Below, one piece after another: positions 43,146 through 52,700 of a stretch of 64,000 nucleotides of DNA. Location of the stretch: NCBI GenBank assembly GCA_964412105.1, contig CAYPNM010000008.1, positions 30,312 to 94,311 on the forward strand. The letters are read 5' to 3'. A model generated the notes under the pieces. The model searched no databases and was not told the DNA's origin. It was given only the letters and a program-made list of their open reading frames with translations. A program made the position numbers and the translations under genes. Positions within the stretch are counted from its first letter, which is position 1, and every line of letters begins with the position of its first letter. The stretch comes from JAKAGZ01 sp964412105. GTDB taxonomy: Bacteria > Bacteroidota > Ignavibacteria > Ignavibacteriales > Ignavibacteriaceae.

Positions 43146-44195
43146 TTAACCTTTATTAATTGATAATAATTTCTCCTTTTTAGATTCTATTATCAGTTTA
43201 CCTATAATTATAATCGCAATAATCATTGCGGTACCGAGCAGTACTATTTCCGCTATAATTTGAAAATATGATTTACCTGTGATTTTGAATAATTGTTCAG
43301 TTATTACAGCAAAACCGGCAAACACAATCATAATTGCGAATAATAATCTTATCCCATAACCTTTAGTATATTTAATTGCTGATGCTCCAATCTGAGCACC
43401 TACGGAAGCTCCTATTAGTAGGACGAATGCAGCTACTATTTCTGTACGACCGTTAATTGCATAAATGAAGCAGCCGTATGAAGAGCTAAAAAAAACTGTA
43501 ATAAGAGTTGTTCCTACAGCCATAGCAGTCGGGAGTCCGATTAAATAAATTAGAGTGGGTAAAATTATGAAGCCACCGCCGATTCCAAGAAGACCAGAGA
43601 AGAATCCTGTGAATAAGAATATTATTATAATTACCCAGATTGAAACTGACTCAATTTGTGATATGGGAAAAGAAATCATTGGGGGGATTTTAATATTGTA
43701 AAGCTTTTCAGCGATTTTATTTCTATTTGGCTTATCGTTGTTATATGAATAATCTTCCTCTTGAATCTGCTTTTTTTGTAAAACGAAATAATCATAGAAC
43801 ATAAAACTTCCCAGGCCGGCTAGGAATACAATATAACACCATCTGATTATCATGCCCGCATTGCCTGATTTTTCCAGTGCCATCACAACTTGAGATCCGG
43901 ATTCGAATCCGATAATTGAGACAATGACCGTAATCAAACCAAGCTTCCAGTCAACATTTCCCATCCTATGATGCTTTTTTAGCGCACCGATTGATTGACC
44001 AAATATATTTGCTAGGCAGGTACCTATAGCATATGAAATTGGGAAACCAAAAATGTTCAATGCAGGAGTTACAAACCATCCTCCGCCTTCTCCGAAAAAA
44101 CCAGCGATAACACCTACACAAAACCCTATCAAAATCAGGTACAATAAGTTGAAATGAATACCAACAACAGGTAAATAAATACTAAATATGTTCAT
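43146..44195 (-). CDS. TauE/SafE-family anion permease, tandem copy 5 (first of the array)
   Basis: 349 residues and transcribed first in the array. The first glycine motif reads G-F-F-G-E-G-G-G-W, placing a glutamate where the other four copies have valine; a charge at this membrane motif may change selectivity. The second motif is G-L-L-G-I-G-G-G-F. A leader of about 200 bases with two inverted repeats precedes it, so a promoter may lie there. Confidence 0.85.
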   Translation of the reverse strand: MNIFSIYLPVVGIHFNLLYLILIGFCVGVIAGFFGEGGGWFVTPALNIFGFPISYAIGTCLANIFGQSIGALKKHHRMGNVDWKLGLITVIVSIIGFESGSQVVMALEKSGNAGMIIRWCYIVFLAGLGSFMFYDYFVLQKKQIQEEDYSYNNDKPNRNKIAEKLYNIKIPPMISFPISQIESVSIWVIIIIFLFTGFFSGLLGIGGGFIILPTLIYLIGLPTAMAVGTTLITVFFSSSYGCFIYAINGRTEIVAAFVLLIGASVGAQIGASAIKYTKGYGIRLLFAIMIVFAGFAVITEQLFKITGKSYFQIIAEIVLLGTAMIIAIIIIGKLIIESKKEKLLSINKG

Positions 44196-44204
44196 TCTTT
44201 ATCC

Positions 44205-44240
44205 GCATTAAAACAATTAGGCACGAGAATCATTTAATGC
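44205..44240 (-). promoter_or_regulatory. Inverted repeat in the leader of the permease array
   Basis: GCATTAAA (44205-44212) and TTTAATGC (44233-44240) are perfect 8-base arms around 20 bases, ending 10 bases upstream of the ATG of copy 5. It could be an operator or an mRNA stem that masks the ribosome-binding site. Confidence 0.35.
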
Positions 44241-44351
44241 AACAGATTTAGAAATTGGTCTAATTGAGAAATCTTTAGGAAATTAAATTATTTGAAAGAT
44301 TGAATTCGTTATGCAGTGCAATTCTTATATAATTATATTTATTGCCTTGAA

Positions 44352-44376
44352 GGGGAAAACTTTTAAAATTTTCCCC
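44352..44376 (-). terminator. Hairpin after cobA, possible weak terminator
   Basis: GGGGAAAA and TTTTCCCC form an 8-base perfect stem with a 9-base loop 24 bases after the cobA stop on the - strand. The following bases (TTCAAGG) lack a proper U-run, so termination may be partial. Confidence 0.45.
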
Positions 44377-44399
44377 AATAGTTTATCGTTAATAATTTC

Positions 44400-45233
44400 T
44401 TAATCTGCTGGAGCTAAATCAAATAACTTTTCTGATTCTATCAGATTCTCGTTGCCAATTATTACTTTGTTATAAATCAATTGCTTTTCAAACCACGAAA
44501 TTTCATCTTTTAACGATACCGTAGAACTAAACATTATTATTACAGGGGCATGGAAATTATGTTTTTTAAATTCATATGATAATTTATCAAGCCTGGTTGT
44601 GATTGTCCTTTGCTCAGGCAAAGTTGCTTTTTCAATAGCTGCAGATGGCATCGCCGGATCCATACCATATTTAATGAGATTTTTACATATGCTTTCTATT
44701 CTTGATGCGCCCATGTAAATAATCAGATTAGTATTTTTTAATTTCGCTAGTTTTTTCCATTCAACCTGAGTCCCGGGTTTGTCCGGACATTCATGTGCTG
44801 TGACGAGAACACATTGTGTGATTAATCCTCTTTGTGTAATCGGGATACCGCTATAAATCGGTGCTGAAAGTCCGGAAGTAATTCCCGGAATTATCTCAAA
44901 TTCAATTCCAGCTTCCTTGAGAGCCAACGCTTCCTCAGAACCTCTTCCAAAAATAAATGGATCTCCACCTTTTAATCGTACAACGTCAAGACCAAGCTTT
45001 GATTTATTAATTAATATTTGAATAATGCTTTCCTGTTCAATCGGATGGTAGCCTGATTCCTTACCGACAAAAATCTTTTCGCATTCAATTTTGCAGTACG
45101 ATAAAAGATCGTCATTTATCAATCTGTCATAAACTACAACATCAGTTTCTTTTAGTTTGTTCAAAGCCTTAAGAGTGATAAGCTCAGGATCCCCTGGTCC
45201 TGCTCCCACTATATATACTTTTCCGCTTTTCAA
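44400..45233 (-). CDS. cobA: Uroporphyrinogen-III C-methyltransferase
   Basis: SAM-dependent double methylation of uroporphyrinogen III to precorrin-2, the first committed step to sirohaem. Family motifs are V-G-A-G-P-G-D-P-E-L-I-T near the N-terminus, Y-D-R-L-I, R-L-K-G-G-D-P-F-I-F-G-R-G and P-G-I-T-S-G. The start is placed at TTG 45233, which has an AAGGAG site 6 bases upstream and avoids overlapping the previous gene; an upstream ATG at 45278 would add 15 residues overlapping it. 277 residues. With the sirC-like gene it would provide sirohaem for DsrAB. Confidence 0.93.
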   Translation of the reverse strand: MKSGKVYIVGAGPGDPELITLKALNKLKETDVVVYDRLINDDLLSYCKIECEKIFVGKESGYHPIEQESIIQILINKSKLGLDVVRLKGGDPFIFGRGSEEALALKEAGIEFEIIPGITSGLSAPIYSGIPITQRGLITQCVLVTAHECPDKPGTQVEWKKLAKLKNTNLIIYMGASRIESICKNLIKYGMDPAMPSAAIEKATLPEQRTITTRLDKLSYEFKKHNFHAPVIIMFSSTVSLKDEISWFEKQLIYNKVIIGNENLIESEKLFDLAPAD

Positions 45234-45258
45234 ATTTTTCTCCTTAGATAAAAAAAGT

Positions 45259-45843
45259 TTATAAATGCTTAAGCACATTCACTATCAAAAATCCTGCTGT
45301 TGAAATAAAAATGACTAGGAAAATAACTATCAGAACATCTGCCTGTGTATCTTTTTCCTGAGTTACGCTTTGTTCTCTGACTAAAATATTATTTATCATA
45401 TCAATTGTGTTTCTTCCAATTTTCTTAAATTCCTCGTCATAGTAACTTATTTCATTCTGGCTTAGTTTTTGGGTTAATATTTCATCAAAAAAGCTTTTGT
45501 ATGTATCGGACATTTCTGAGTAGTCTGTTTTGATCGCATTCATTTCGCTAGTAGTTAAAGCTCCCATTCCGATCAACTCCCCAAACTTTTGATGGAAAGC
45601 CTCTTTTGCCGCTTGCCATCTTAGATACCGATCCTGCGAGTAACCTCGTATCAATAGGTTTTTTTCTTCTCTTCTAAGCTGAAGTTCCGATTCTTTAAGT
45701 AAATGAATAGCGTTTATTATCTTGTTACTTTTTTCAACTCTTTGAGTTAAAATCCAGCCTAATATCCCGCTGCCGAAAATTAAAATAATCATAATAGTGA
45801 ATGTGATGAATATATTTTTCTTTAGAACATTTTTATCACTCAT
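45259..45843 (-). CDS. Two-helix membrane protein with four-helix-bundle-like sensor domain, no output domain
   Basis: 194 residues: a cytoplasmic N-terminus, helix 1 (about 11-31), an extracytoplasmic helical region of about 135 residues, helix 2 (about 168-190) and only four residues after it. The layout matches the ligand-binding part of chemoreceptors (4HB_MCP-type), including the R-R-E-E-K-N-L-L-I-R-G stretch, but HAMP and signalling parts are absent. The frame ends cleanly and is not disrupted. It lies between the two sirohaem genes. Role unknown. Confidence 0.6.
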   Translation of the reverse strand: MSDKNVLKKNIFITFTIMIILIFGSGILGWILTQRVEKSNKIINAIHLLKESELQLRREEKNLLIRGYSQDRYLRWQAAKEAFHQKFGELIGMGALTTSEMNAIKTDYSEMSDTYKSFFDEILTQKLSQNEISYYDEEFKKIGRNTIDMINNILVREQSVTQEKDTQADVLIVIFLVIFISTAGFLIVNVLKHL

Positions 45844-45864
45844 AACATTTACTCAGTAATAATT

Positions 45865-46554
45865 TTATAAAGAATTAATTTCCTTTAGCATTTTTTTTAC
45901 ATAATTCTGTGAACTCTTTACTCCATTTTGGGATAAGCTTTTTGCCCAATCGACTGATGCAAATTTTTTAAACATTTTTGCTTTAATTTTGTCTGTATTT
46001 TGTTTTGATCCGAAATCACTTAGTTCAGATGTTTTTGTCAATAATTGTTTCCTGAATTCCCCTGCAAGTCTTATAATTTCTGCATGTATTGGTGAAACAA
46101 AGTGCTCTAATTTTTTTTTCATTATTCTTGTATAAAACGGAGCTTTCCCTTGAGAGGAAATAGAAATGGTTAAATCTCCACGTTTTATGTTTGCAGGCAG
46201 TATAAAATCACATAGGGGAGGATTATCAGCCACATTAATAAAGATTCCCTCTTTTTCGCAATCATCATATACAGATTGGTTTAATTGATGATTGTTAGTT
46301 GCACAGAAAACAATCTTAAATCCGTGCAAAAATTCCCTGGAATAAGAATGTTTTATAACTTTTATTTTTCCTTTTCTATGAAATTCCTCAATACGCGTAG
46401 AAATCTTTGGAGCTAAAACTGTAATATTAGCATTAAACTCCAGAAGCGAGGTAATTTTTCGGCTGGCTATTTCTCCCCCTCCAACTACAAGGCAAGGAAA
46501 TTTCTGGACATTAATAAGAATGGGGAAAAAAGCACCGCCCCTGTCTTCTTTCAT
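45865..46554 (-). CDS. Precorrin-2 dehydrogenase / sirohydrochlorin ferrochelatase-like
   Basis: 229 residues resembling the Met8p/SirC/CysG N-terminal module, which oxidises precorrin-2 with NAD+ and may insert iron. The NAD site is V-V-G-G-G-E-I-A-S-R-K near the N-terminus. The motifs A-T-N-N-H-Q-L-N, N-V-A-D-N-P-P-L-C-D-F and I-S-I-S-S-Q-G-K-A-P follow. The operon with cobA (one small membrane gene between) supports sirohaem synthesis. No separate sirB-type chelatase was seen, so this protein may be bifunctional. Confidence 0.9.
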   Translation of the reverse strand: MKEDRGGAFFPILINVQKFPCLVVGGGEIASRKITSLLEFNANITVLAPKISTRIEEFHRKGKIKVIKHSYSREFLHGFKIVFCATNNHQLNQSVYDDCEKEGIFINVADNPPLCDFILPANIKRGDLTISISSQGKAPFYTRIMKKKLEHFVSPIHAEIIRLAGEFRKQLLTKTSELSDFGSKQNTDKIKAKMFKKFASVDWAKSLSQNGVKSSQNYVKKMLKEINSL

Positions 46555-47297
46555 AAATTTGTTCCTTGGTCTAAAGAAACTTTGTTAATTAATGAAAGAA
46601 ATACAAAGAAGTTAAGACTTCTGTAACCCCTGTGTTGTTAAGTATTTGTGAGATATTTAATGAAATATAAACCTTTTTAATTAAGGGAAGTATAGAATAT
46701 AGTCTGTAAGCTTTTTGAATATTTTAGTGATTTATTACTCTCAAATAATTGATTTGCCTAATAAATGAATCCTCAATTTTGTAGGGCTTTATGAAATAAT
46801 TTTTAGTCTAATTCTTATTACTAGGAAATTCGAAAAAAAATATGACCCGCGGTTCATTAATTATCTCAATAAATATTTCGATCTTGGTAGGCCAAAGGGT
46901 CTCTGTCATTTTGAGACACATTCTCACCCGGCCTATAACTGGCCTTNNNNNNNNNNNNNNNNNNNNNNNNNNNNNNNNNNNNNNNNNNNNNNNNNNNNNN
47001 NNNNNNNNNNNNNNNNNNNNNNNNNNNNNNNNNNNNNNNNNNNNNNCTGGCCTTAAATGACCCACTGGTCAGTATTGTGTGTCTGATAACTGCCATAAGA
47101 GTATACTTGAGTAAAGTATTTGGTTATTGTATGCAGGGGAATTCAGGTCTGTTAAGCATTTGGCAGGTTATAATTCGTAGGCCTGTTAACCTTAATTTAA
47201 AAGCTGAATACTGAGATAATGCTGAGAATTTTCACGAGCTCTTTATCTAAAGTCGGGCTTATAAATAATAAATGACAGATTCAGAATTAAAAAATAA
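46555..47297. other. Gene-free stretch including an assembly gap
   Basis: About 640 real bases carry no recognisable gene. Near 46900 there is a TGTC-N7-GACA dyad (within gtctctgtcattttgagacaca-like sequence). The rest shows no structure that I can support. Genes could be hidden in the gap. Confidence 0.5.
46947..47046. other. 100-N scaffold gap
   Basis: Exactly 100 Ns, a conventional scaffolding placeholder. The 8 bases CTGGCCTT occur immediately on both sides (46939-46946 and 47047-47054), which hints that the contig ends may overlap or sit in a repeat. True distance and content are unknown. Confidence 0.98.
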
Positions 47298-47684
47298 TTA
47301 GGAAAAGAGACTGAAAATTAATACGGCAAGTACGATTGAAGTAAATATAACGTACATGTAATCTCTTTCATATAAAAAAGCTACTACTGAAACTACAACT
47401 CTTAGAACAGGGGTTGCGATTAGAATTAGGATCCCTAGTTGCATAATAGCAATTGATTTCATTTCAAATAGTTGTTTAATTACAATGTTGGGATCAGTTA
47501 TGTTAAATGAATCAAATGTAAAATTATAAACTTTAGGAAATTCACTTCCATGCCTTATTAAAAAGAGAATTGCTCCTAATAACATTATCGAGCCTGCAAA
47601 TGTTACCCCGACTCTTAGTAGATTGCCAATAATAAATTCAGTTCCTTTATCAATATTTTCTGTTGATTCTGATAGTCTTTTCAT
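47298..47684 (-). CDS. DUF1634-like three-helix membrane protein
   Basis: 128 residues with three hydrophobic helices (about 20-42, 75-95, 104-126), matching DUF1634 proteins that often accompany TauE/SafE permeases. Its ATG overlaps the permease stop by 4 bases, so it is coupled. Probable accessory subunit of the permease at 47681; mechanism unknown. Confidence 0.75.
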   Translation of the reverse strand: MKRLSESTENIDKGTEFIIGNLLRVGVTFAGSIMLLGAILFLIRHGSEFPKVYNFTFDSFNITDPNIVIKQLFEMKSIAIMQLGILILIATPVLRVVVSVVAFLYERDYMYVIFTSIVLAVLIFSLFS

Positions 47685-48517
47685 TTTAATCCATTTCTTA
47701 ACATTTCAAATGCCATTATTATCATTATGATTGTAAAGATGATTCTTAGCATCTTTGAGGAAGTAAGATGTAAAATTTTAGCTCCGGTAAATGCTCCCCC
47801 GAGTACACCAAGCATAACAGGCATAACCACGGCGGCATTTATGTAACCATTCTTTAAATAAATGCCTGCACTCGCAGCAGCAGTTACACCAATCATAAAA
47901 TTGCTGGTTGTTGCCGAAACTTTAAAAGGAACCTTCATTATTCGATCCATAGCTAAAACTTTTATTACACCTCCGCCGATTCCAAGCAATCCCGAAACTA
48001 TTCCTGCAAAACTGCTTACTCCAAAGCCTAAAGGGATCCTCTGTACTGAATATTCTTCTACTCCTTTAGATACTGGATAAGTGCCGTTTAATCTAAAAAA
48101 TTTTGCATATTTATTGCCAATGCTTGCAATTTCTTTATTGCTTTTCGATATAAAAGAATTAACTACAGAATAAATAAGCACTATTGCAAATATGATATAA
48201 ATAATATTTGCTGATAAGATACTAGCTAGGGAAGCTCCTATGATAGCTCCTATAGTTGTTGCCATTTCAAGGAACATTCCAATTCGGATATTCGAATAAC
48301 CTTCTTTGATGTAAGCAGAGGCAGCCCCCGAAGATGTAGCGATAACTGAAATCAAAGAAGCCCCGGCAGCATAATGAATATCTACACCGAATAATATTGT
48401 AAGCATTGGGACTACAATGATTCCGCCGCCCAGTCCCGTCAGCGATCCAAGGAATCCTGCTAAAAATGAACCTGTGCATATTAGGAATGAGAAAATAATA
48501 TTATCAAAATGTGGCAT
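47681..48517 (-). CDS. TauE/SafE-family permease, separate lineage from the tandem array
   Basis: 278 residues with the repeats G-F-L-G-S-L-T-G-L-G-G-G-I-I (about 18-32) and G-L-L-G-I-G-G-G-V-I-K. It lacks the I-F-N-I-Y-L-P N-terminus and the long linker of the five tandem copies, so it belongs to a different subfamily, coupled to the DUF1634 gene. Likely anion export or import; substrate unknown. Confidence 0.87.
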   Translation of the reverse strand: MPHFDNIIFSFLICTGSFLAGFLGSLTGLGGGIIVVPMLTILFGVDIHYAAGASLISVIATSSGAASAYIKEGYSNIRIGMFLEMATTIGAIIGASLASILSANIIYIIFAIVLIYSVVNSFISKSNKEIASIGNKYAKFFRLNGTYPVSKGVEEYSVQRIPLGFGVSSFAGIVSGLLGIGGGVIKVLAMDRIMKVPFKVSATTSNFMIGVTAAASAGIYLKNGYINAAVVMPVMLGVLGGAFTGAKILHLTSSKMLRIIFTIIMIIMAFEMLRNGLK

Positions 48518-48639
48518 TTTCTAAGTAAATGAGTGGTTATAGCATGTTAAAAATAAACAATATTCTAACGACGAAAAAAGTATCTTTTTTAATTTTTCCG
48601 ATATTTTTTGGATAATATAGCTTTTATAAATAAGCGTAA

Positions 48640-48654
48640 AATACTTAAAGTATT
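48640..48654. promoter_or_regulatory. Perfect palindrome upstream of the separate TauE/SafE gene
   Basis: AATACTT-A-AAGTATT, 7-base arms around one base, lies 123 bases before the permease start in a 241-base AT-rich spacer. It is operator-like. AT-rich sequence makes chance palindromes more likely. Confidence 0.3.
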
Positions 48655-48758
48655 AAGAAAAATAATTTCCCAAAAATTTTAATAAGAATTTTTATACTGT
48701 ATTATAAATAGGCAAATTAAAATATAAGATTAAATACCAATGCAACACTTTGGCTTCA

Positions 48759-49268
48759 TTACCATTTATTTTTGTGAATTCTGTCTGGTTTATATCTTTC
48801 AGGTTGTTCCGGTTTTTCATCCGCATAACCAAGGACTGCCATGGATATGGGAATTATATTATCAGGAATCTTAAACAGTTTTTTTATTCCCTTAATAACT
48901 TCATCAAACGGATAGATACCAATCCAAACCGCACCTAAACCTTGTGAATGTGCTGCAAGCAATAAATTTTCAGTAGCCGCGGATATATCCTGGATTATCA
49001 GATCGACATTTTCTTCACGGTTTTTATCTCCGCAAAGTATTATAGCATGAGACGCCTCTTTGATCATTTCTGCGTGAGTCACAACTGTGAATATATCATT
49101 AAAGATTTCTTTTTTATTTATAACTATGAAATGCCATGGTTGGTTATCAAAAGCCGATGGGGCATACATGGCACACGTTATAATTTCTTTAATGGTTTCT
49201 TCAGAAATGCTTTTATTTTGATATTTCCTTATACTTCTGCGAGTTTTAAGGTTTTCTAAAGCTTCCAT
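48759..49268 (-). CDS. Nitroreductase-family flavoprotein
   Basis: 169 residues of the small FMN nitroreductase type, with R-R-S-I-R-K-Y at residues 10-16 for FMN phosphate, then A-P-S-A-F-D-N-Q-P-W-H-F-I-V and A-H-S-Q-G-L-G-A-V-W-I-G. It ends with the family's short G-Y-A-D-E-K-P stretch. It is cytoplasmic and NAD(P)H-dependent; the substrate is unknown. It is divergent from the PFOR gene across a 430-base spacer. Confidence 0.9.
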   Translation of the reverse strand: MEALENLKTRRSIRKYQNKSISEETIKEIITCAMYAPSAFDNQPWHFIVINKKEIFNDIFTVVTHAEMIKEASHAIILCGDKNREENVDLIIQDISAATENLLLAAHSQGLGAVWIGIYPFDEVIKGIKKLFKIPDNIIPISMAVLGYADEKPEQPERYKPDRIHKNKW

Positions 49269-49700
49269 ATAGCTTTTCCCAAATTAAATTTTATAATTTT
49301 TGCATTTAAATATAACAAAGGCAAATAAATTTGTTTCTTATAACCGGTCGCAATGTTTTTATTATTCTAACTTTTACAGAAGAAATATAAACCATTTTCA
49401 TGTCATCATTATTTCTAGGGAAAGGATAAGGATGATCCAGGAACATTTTTTGATAATCATTTATGCGATATTCTTCAGGCTTAACATAATAAATAGAAGA
49501 CAAAACTAAGAAAATCTTCATTTTCTGATGATTTTTCGAACTTCTCAAGAATAAGAATACCTCAATTTATTCCTATTAATATTTTCAATTACGATAATAA
49601 ACCTGCTTAAATTACACAAAATCGAAGGTTTTTCTTGGTATGTTTTTAGAATTGGTTATGATGCTTAACAAAAAATAATTATTACCGAATGGAATTTAAG
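49269..49700. other. Divergent intergenic region between nitroreductase and PFOR
   Basis: Very AT-rich, no gene I can support. Short reading frames on both strands (49300-49509, 49306-49548) look random: no ribosome-binding site and low-complexity composition. Promoters for both flanking genes are expected here. Confidence 0.5.
49635..49662 (+). promoter_or_regulatory. Candidate sigma-70-like promoter of PFOR
   Basis: TTGGTA (49635-49640), a 16-base spacer and TATGAT (49657-49662) lie about 26 bases before the first possible PFOR start. Matches to TTGACA/TATAAT are 4/6 and 5/6. The background is AT-rich, so this is tentative. Confidence 0.35.
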
Positions 49701-52700
49701 ATGGAAAGAAAAAAAGTAACAATTGATGGAAATGAGGCTGCTGCTTATACAGCTTTTAATATAAATGAAGTAATTGCAATTTATCCGATTACTCCCTCTT
49801 CGCCTATGGGCGAGTGGTGTGATGCCTGGTCGGCGAAAAAAATGAAAAATATTTGGGATGTTATTCCTTCAGTAAGTGAACTGCAGAGTGAAGGTGGAGC
49901 TTCTGGAAGTGTTCACGGTGCTTTACAGGGGGGAGCTTTGACTACAACTTTTACAGCATCGCAGGGATTGCTTTTGATGATTCCCAATATGTATAAAATA
50001 GCCGGCGAATTAACCCCAACTGTGTTTCACGTTTCAGCAAGATCAATTGCTGCACAAGCTCTTTCAATTTTTGGTGATCACACCGATGTAATGGCAACAC
50101 GCTCTACAGGATTTGGCCTAATTGCTTCTGCCTCTGTCCAGGAAGTTATGGATATGGCTTTGATTGCGCAGGCTGCCGCCCTTGAATCAAGAATTCCTTT
50201 TGTCCATTTCTTCGATGGATTCAGAACATCACATGAGGTAATGAAGATTGAGCAATTAGCTAAAGAAGATATGCTGGCTATGATGGATCAGCAATTAATT
50301 TTAGAACATAGAAAAAGGGCACTAAGTCCTGATCACCCTGTAATTAGAGGAACAGCACAAAATCCGGATGTTTTCTTCCAGGGAAGAGAAACCGTAAATA
50401 AATATTACCAGGCATGCCCGGAAATTGTTCAGAAATCTATGGACAGGTTTGCAAAAATAGTCGGTAGGCAATATCATCTATTCGATTACGTTGGGGCACC
50501 GGATGCAGAAAGAATAGTTGTTATGATGACATCAGGGTGTGGAGCTGCAGAGGAGACAGTTGAATATCTTACACAAAGAGAAGAAAAAGTCGGATTGTTA
50601 AAAGTAAGGTTGTACAGGCCTTTCTCGATTGATCATTTTATTAAAGCATTACCTAAAACTACAAAAGTAATATCAGTTTTGGATAGAACAAAAGAGCCGG
50701 GCTCTCCAGGTGAACCACTTTATCTGGATGTTGTAAATGCGATTTCAGAGAAACACCTTTCCGGTGAGTTAGAATTTTTCTATCCCAAGATAGTTGGCGG
50801 TCGTTATGGGCTTTCCTCAAAGGAATTTACTCCGGCTATGGTTAAAGGAGTTTTTGATAACGCAAAAAAAGAAATGCCTAAGAATCATTTCACTATTGGA
50901 ATTAATGATGATGTAACAAATACAAGCTTGGATTTTGATCCGGGATTTTCAATCGAATCTCCAGAAACATTTCGAGGAAAGTTTTACGGATTGGGTGCTG
51001 ATGGAACTGTTGGTGCAAACAAAAACTCTATTAAAATAATTGGTGAGGGGACCGATCATTTTGCGCAGGGATATTTTGTTTATGATTCTAAAAAATCCGG
51101 TTCAACTACAACATCTCACCTTAGGTTCGGGCCTAAGGAAATTAAATCCACTTATTTGGTAAACAGTGCAAATTTTATAGCATGCCATCAGACAGTTTTT
51201 CTGGAAAAGATGGATATGCTATTTGACGCAATTGAGGGTGCAACTTTCCTGTTAAATACAAAAGCTTCCAAAGAGGAAGTCTGGGATACGTTGCCGGAAA
51301 AAGTTCAGCAGGATTTGATTAAAAAGAAGATGAAATTTTTTATTGTGGATGCATACAAAATAGCCAGCGAAACGGGAATGGGCGCAAGGATTAATACGAT
51401 AATGCAAACCTGCTTCTTTGCAATCTCAAATATCTTTCCTAGAGAACAGGCAATTTCATTGATTAAGGATTCAATTAAAAAGACTTACGGAGCTAAAGGC
51501 GATAAGATAGTACAGATGAATTTCGATGCCGTTGATAAAACACTTGCGAATTTATTTGAAGTCAAAGTTCCTGAAAAAGTTACAAGCAAAATTCAATTGC
51601 AGCCTGCCGTATCCGGTAATGCTCCTGAATTTGTTAAAGAGGTTACCGCAGAAATAATAGCGGGTAGAGGAGATTTGATTCCGGTGAGTAAAATGCCTGC
51701 TGATGGGACATTTCCTCTCGGTACTACTCAATGGGAAAAGAGAAACATTGCTCTAGAAGTTCCTGTATGGGATGAAAGCATTTGTATTCAATGTAACAAA
51801 TGCGTTATTGTTTGTCCGCACGCAACAATCCGCGCAAAAGTCTATGATGAAAAATTGCTGGGGAATGCTCCTTCAACGTTTAAGCATATGCCCTTTAAAG
51901 CTAAGGGTTATGGAGAGGGATTAGCTTATTCAATTCAGGTTGCGGTTGAAGACTGCACAGGTTGTGGTCTATGTGTTGATGTATGCCCGGTAAAAAATAA
52001 AACAAATACCAGTCTAAAATCAATTAATATGGAAGAACAAATTCCGTTGAGGGAAAAAGAAAGAGCCAACTGGGATTATTTCTTAACTCTTCCTGAATAT
52101 GATAGAAAGAAAATAAATAGCGCGCAGGTCAAAGATTCGCAGTTTCTTGAACCGTTATTTGAATTTTCCGGTGCTTGTTCAGGATGTGGTGAAACACCAT
52201 ATGTTAAATTGGCGAGCCAGCTTTTTGGAGATAGAATGCTTGTTGCAAATGCAACCGGATGTTCGTCAATCTACGGTGGAAACCTACCAACAACTCCTTG
52301 GACGGCTAACAAAGAGGGAAAGGGTCCAGCTTGGTCCAATTCACTTTTTGAAGATAATGCTGAATTTGGACTGGGATTTAGATTAGCTATTGATAAACAC
52401 ATTCTGCAGGCAAAAGGATTACTTAAGAAATTATCCTCTGAAATTGGTGAAAAACTTGTTAATGAATTATTGAACGCAGATCAGAAAGATGAGGTTGGTA
52501 TATACGAACAGAGACAAAGAGTTGAAGAATTAAAGAAAAAATTAACTGATGCGAAGCTCACAAATAATGGTGATGCAAAAGATTTGTTAAGCATTGCTGA
52601 TTATCTTGTAAAGAAATCTGTTTGGATAATGGGTGGTGATGGATGGGCTTATGATATTGGCTATGGTGGACTTGATCACGTACTTGCTTCCGGCAAAAAT

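Noticed and set aside
38631..44195. Assembly artefact explanation for the five TauE/SafE genes
   Set aside because: The copies differ throughout, including linkers and glycine motifs, so they are not a duplicated contig; copy number should still be confirmed with long reads.
44400..45278. Longer cobA start (ATG 45278)
   Set aside because: It overlaps the upstream gene, whereas TTG 45233 has an AAGGAG site at the right distance and matches the family N-terminus.
46808..47096. Reading frames spanning the N gap
   Set aside because: They exist only because Ns are translated as X; the frame across a gap of unknown size is meaningless.
49300..49548. Small frames in the nitroreductase-PFOR spacer
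   Set aside because: Overlapping on both strands, AT-driven composition, no ribosome-binding site and no motif.
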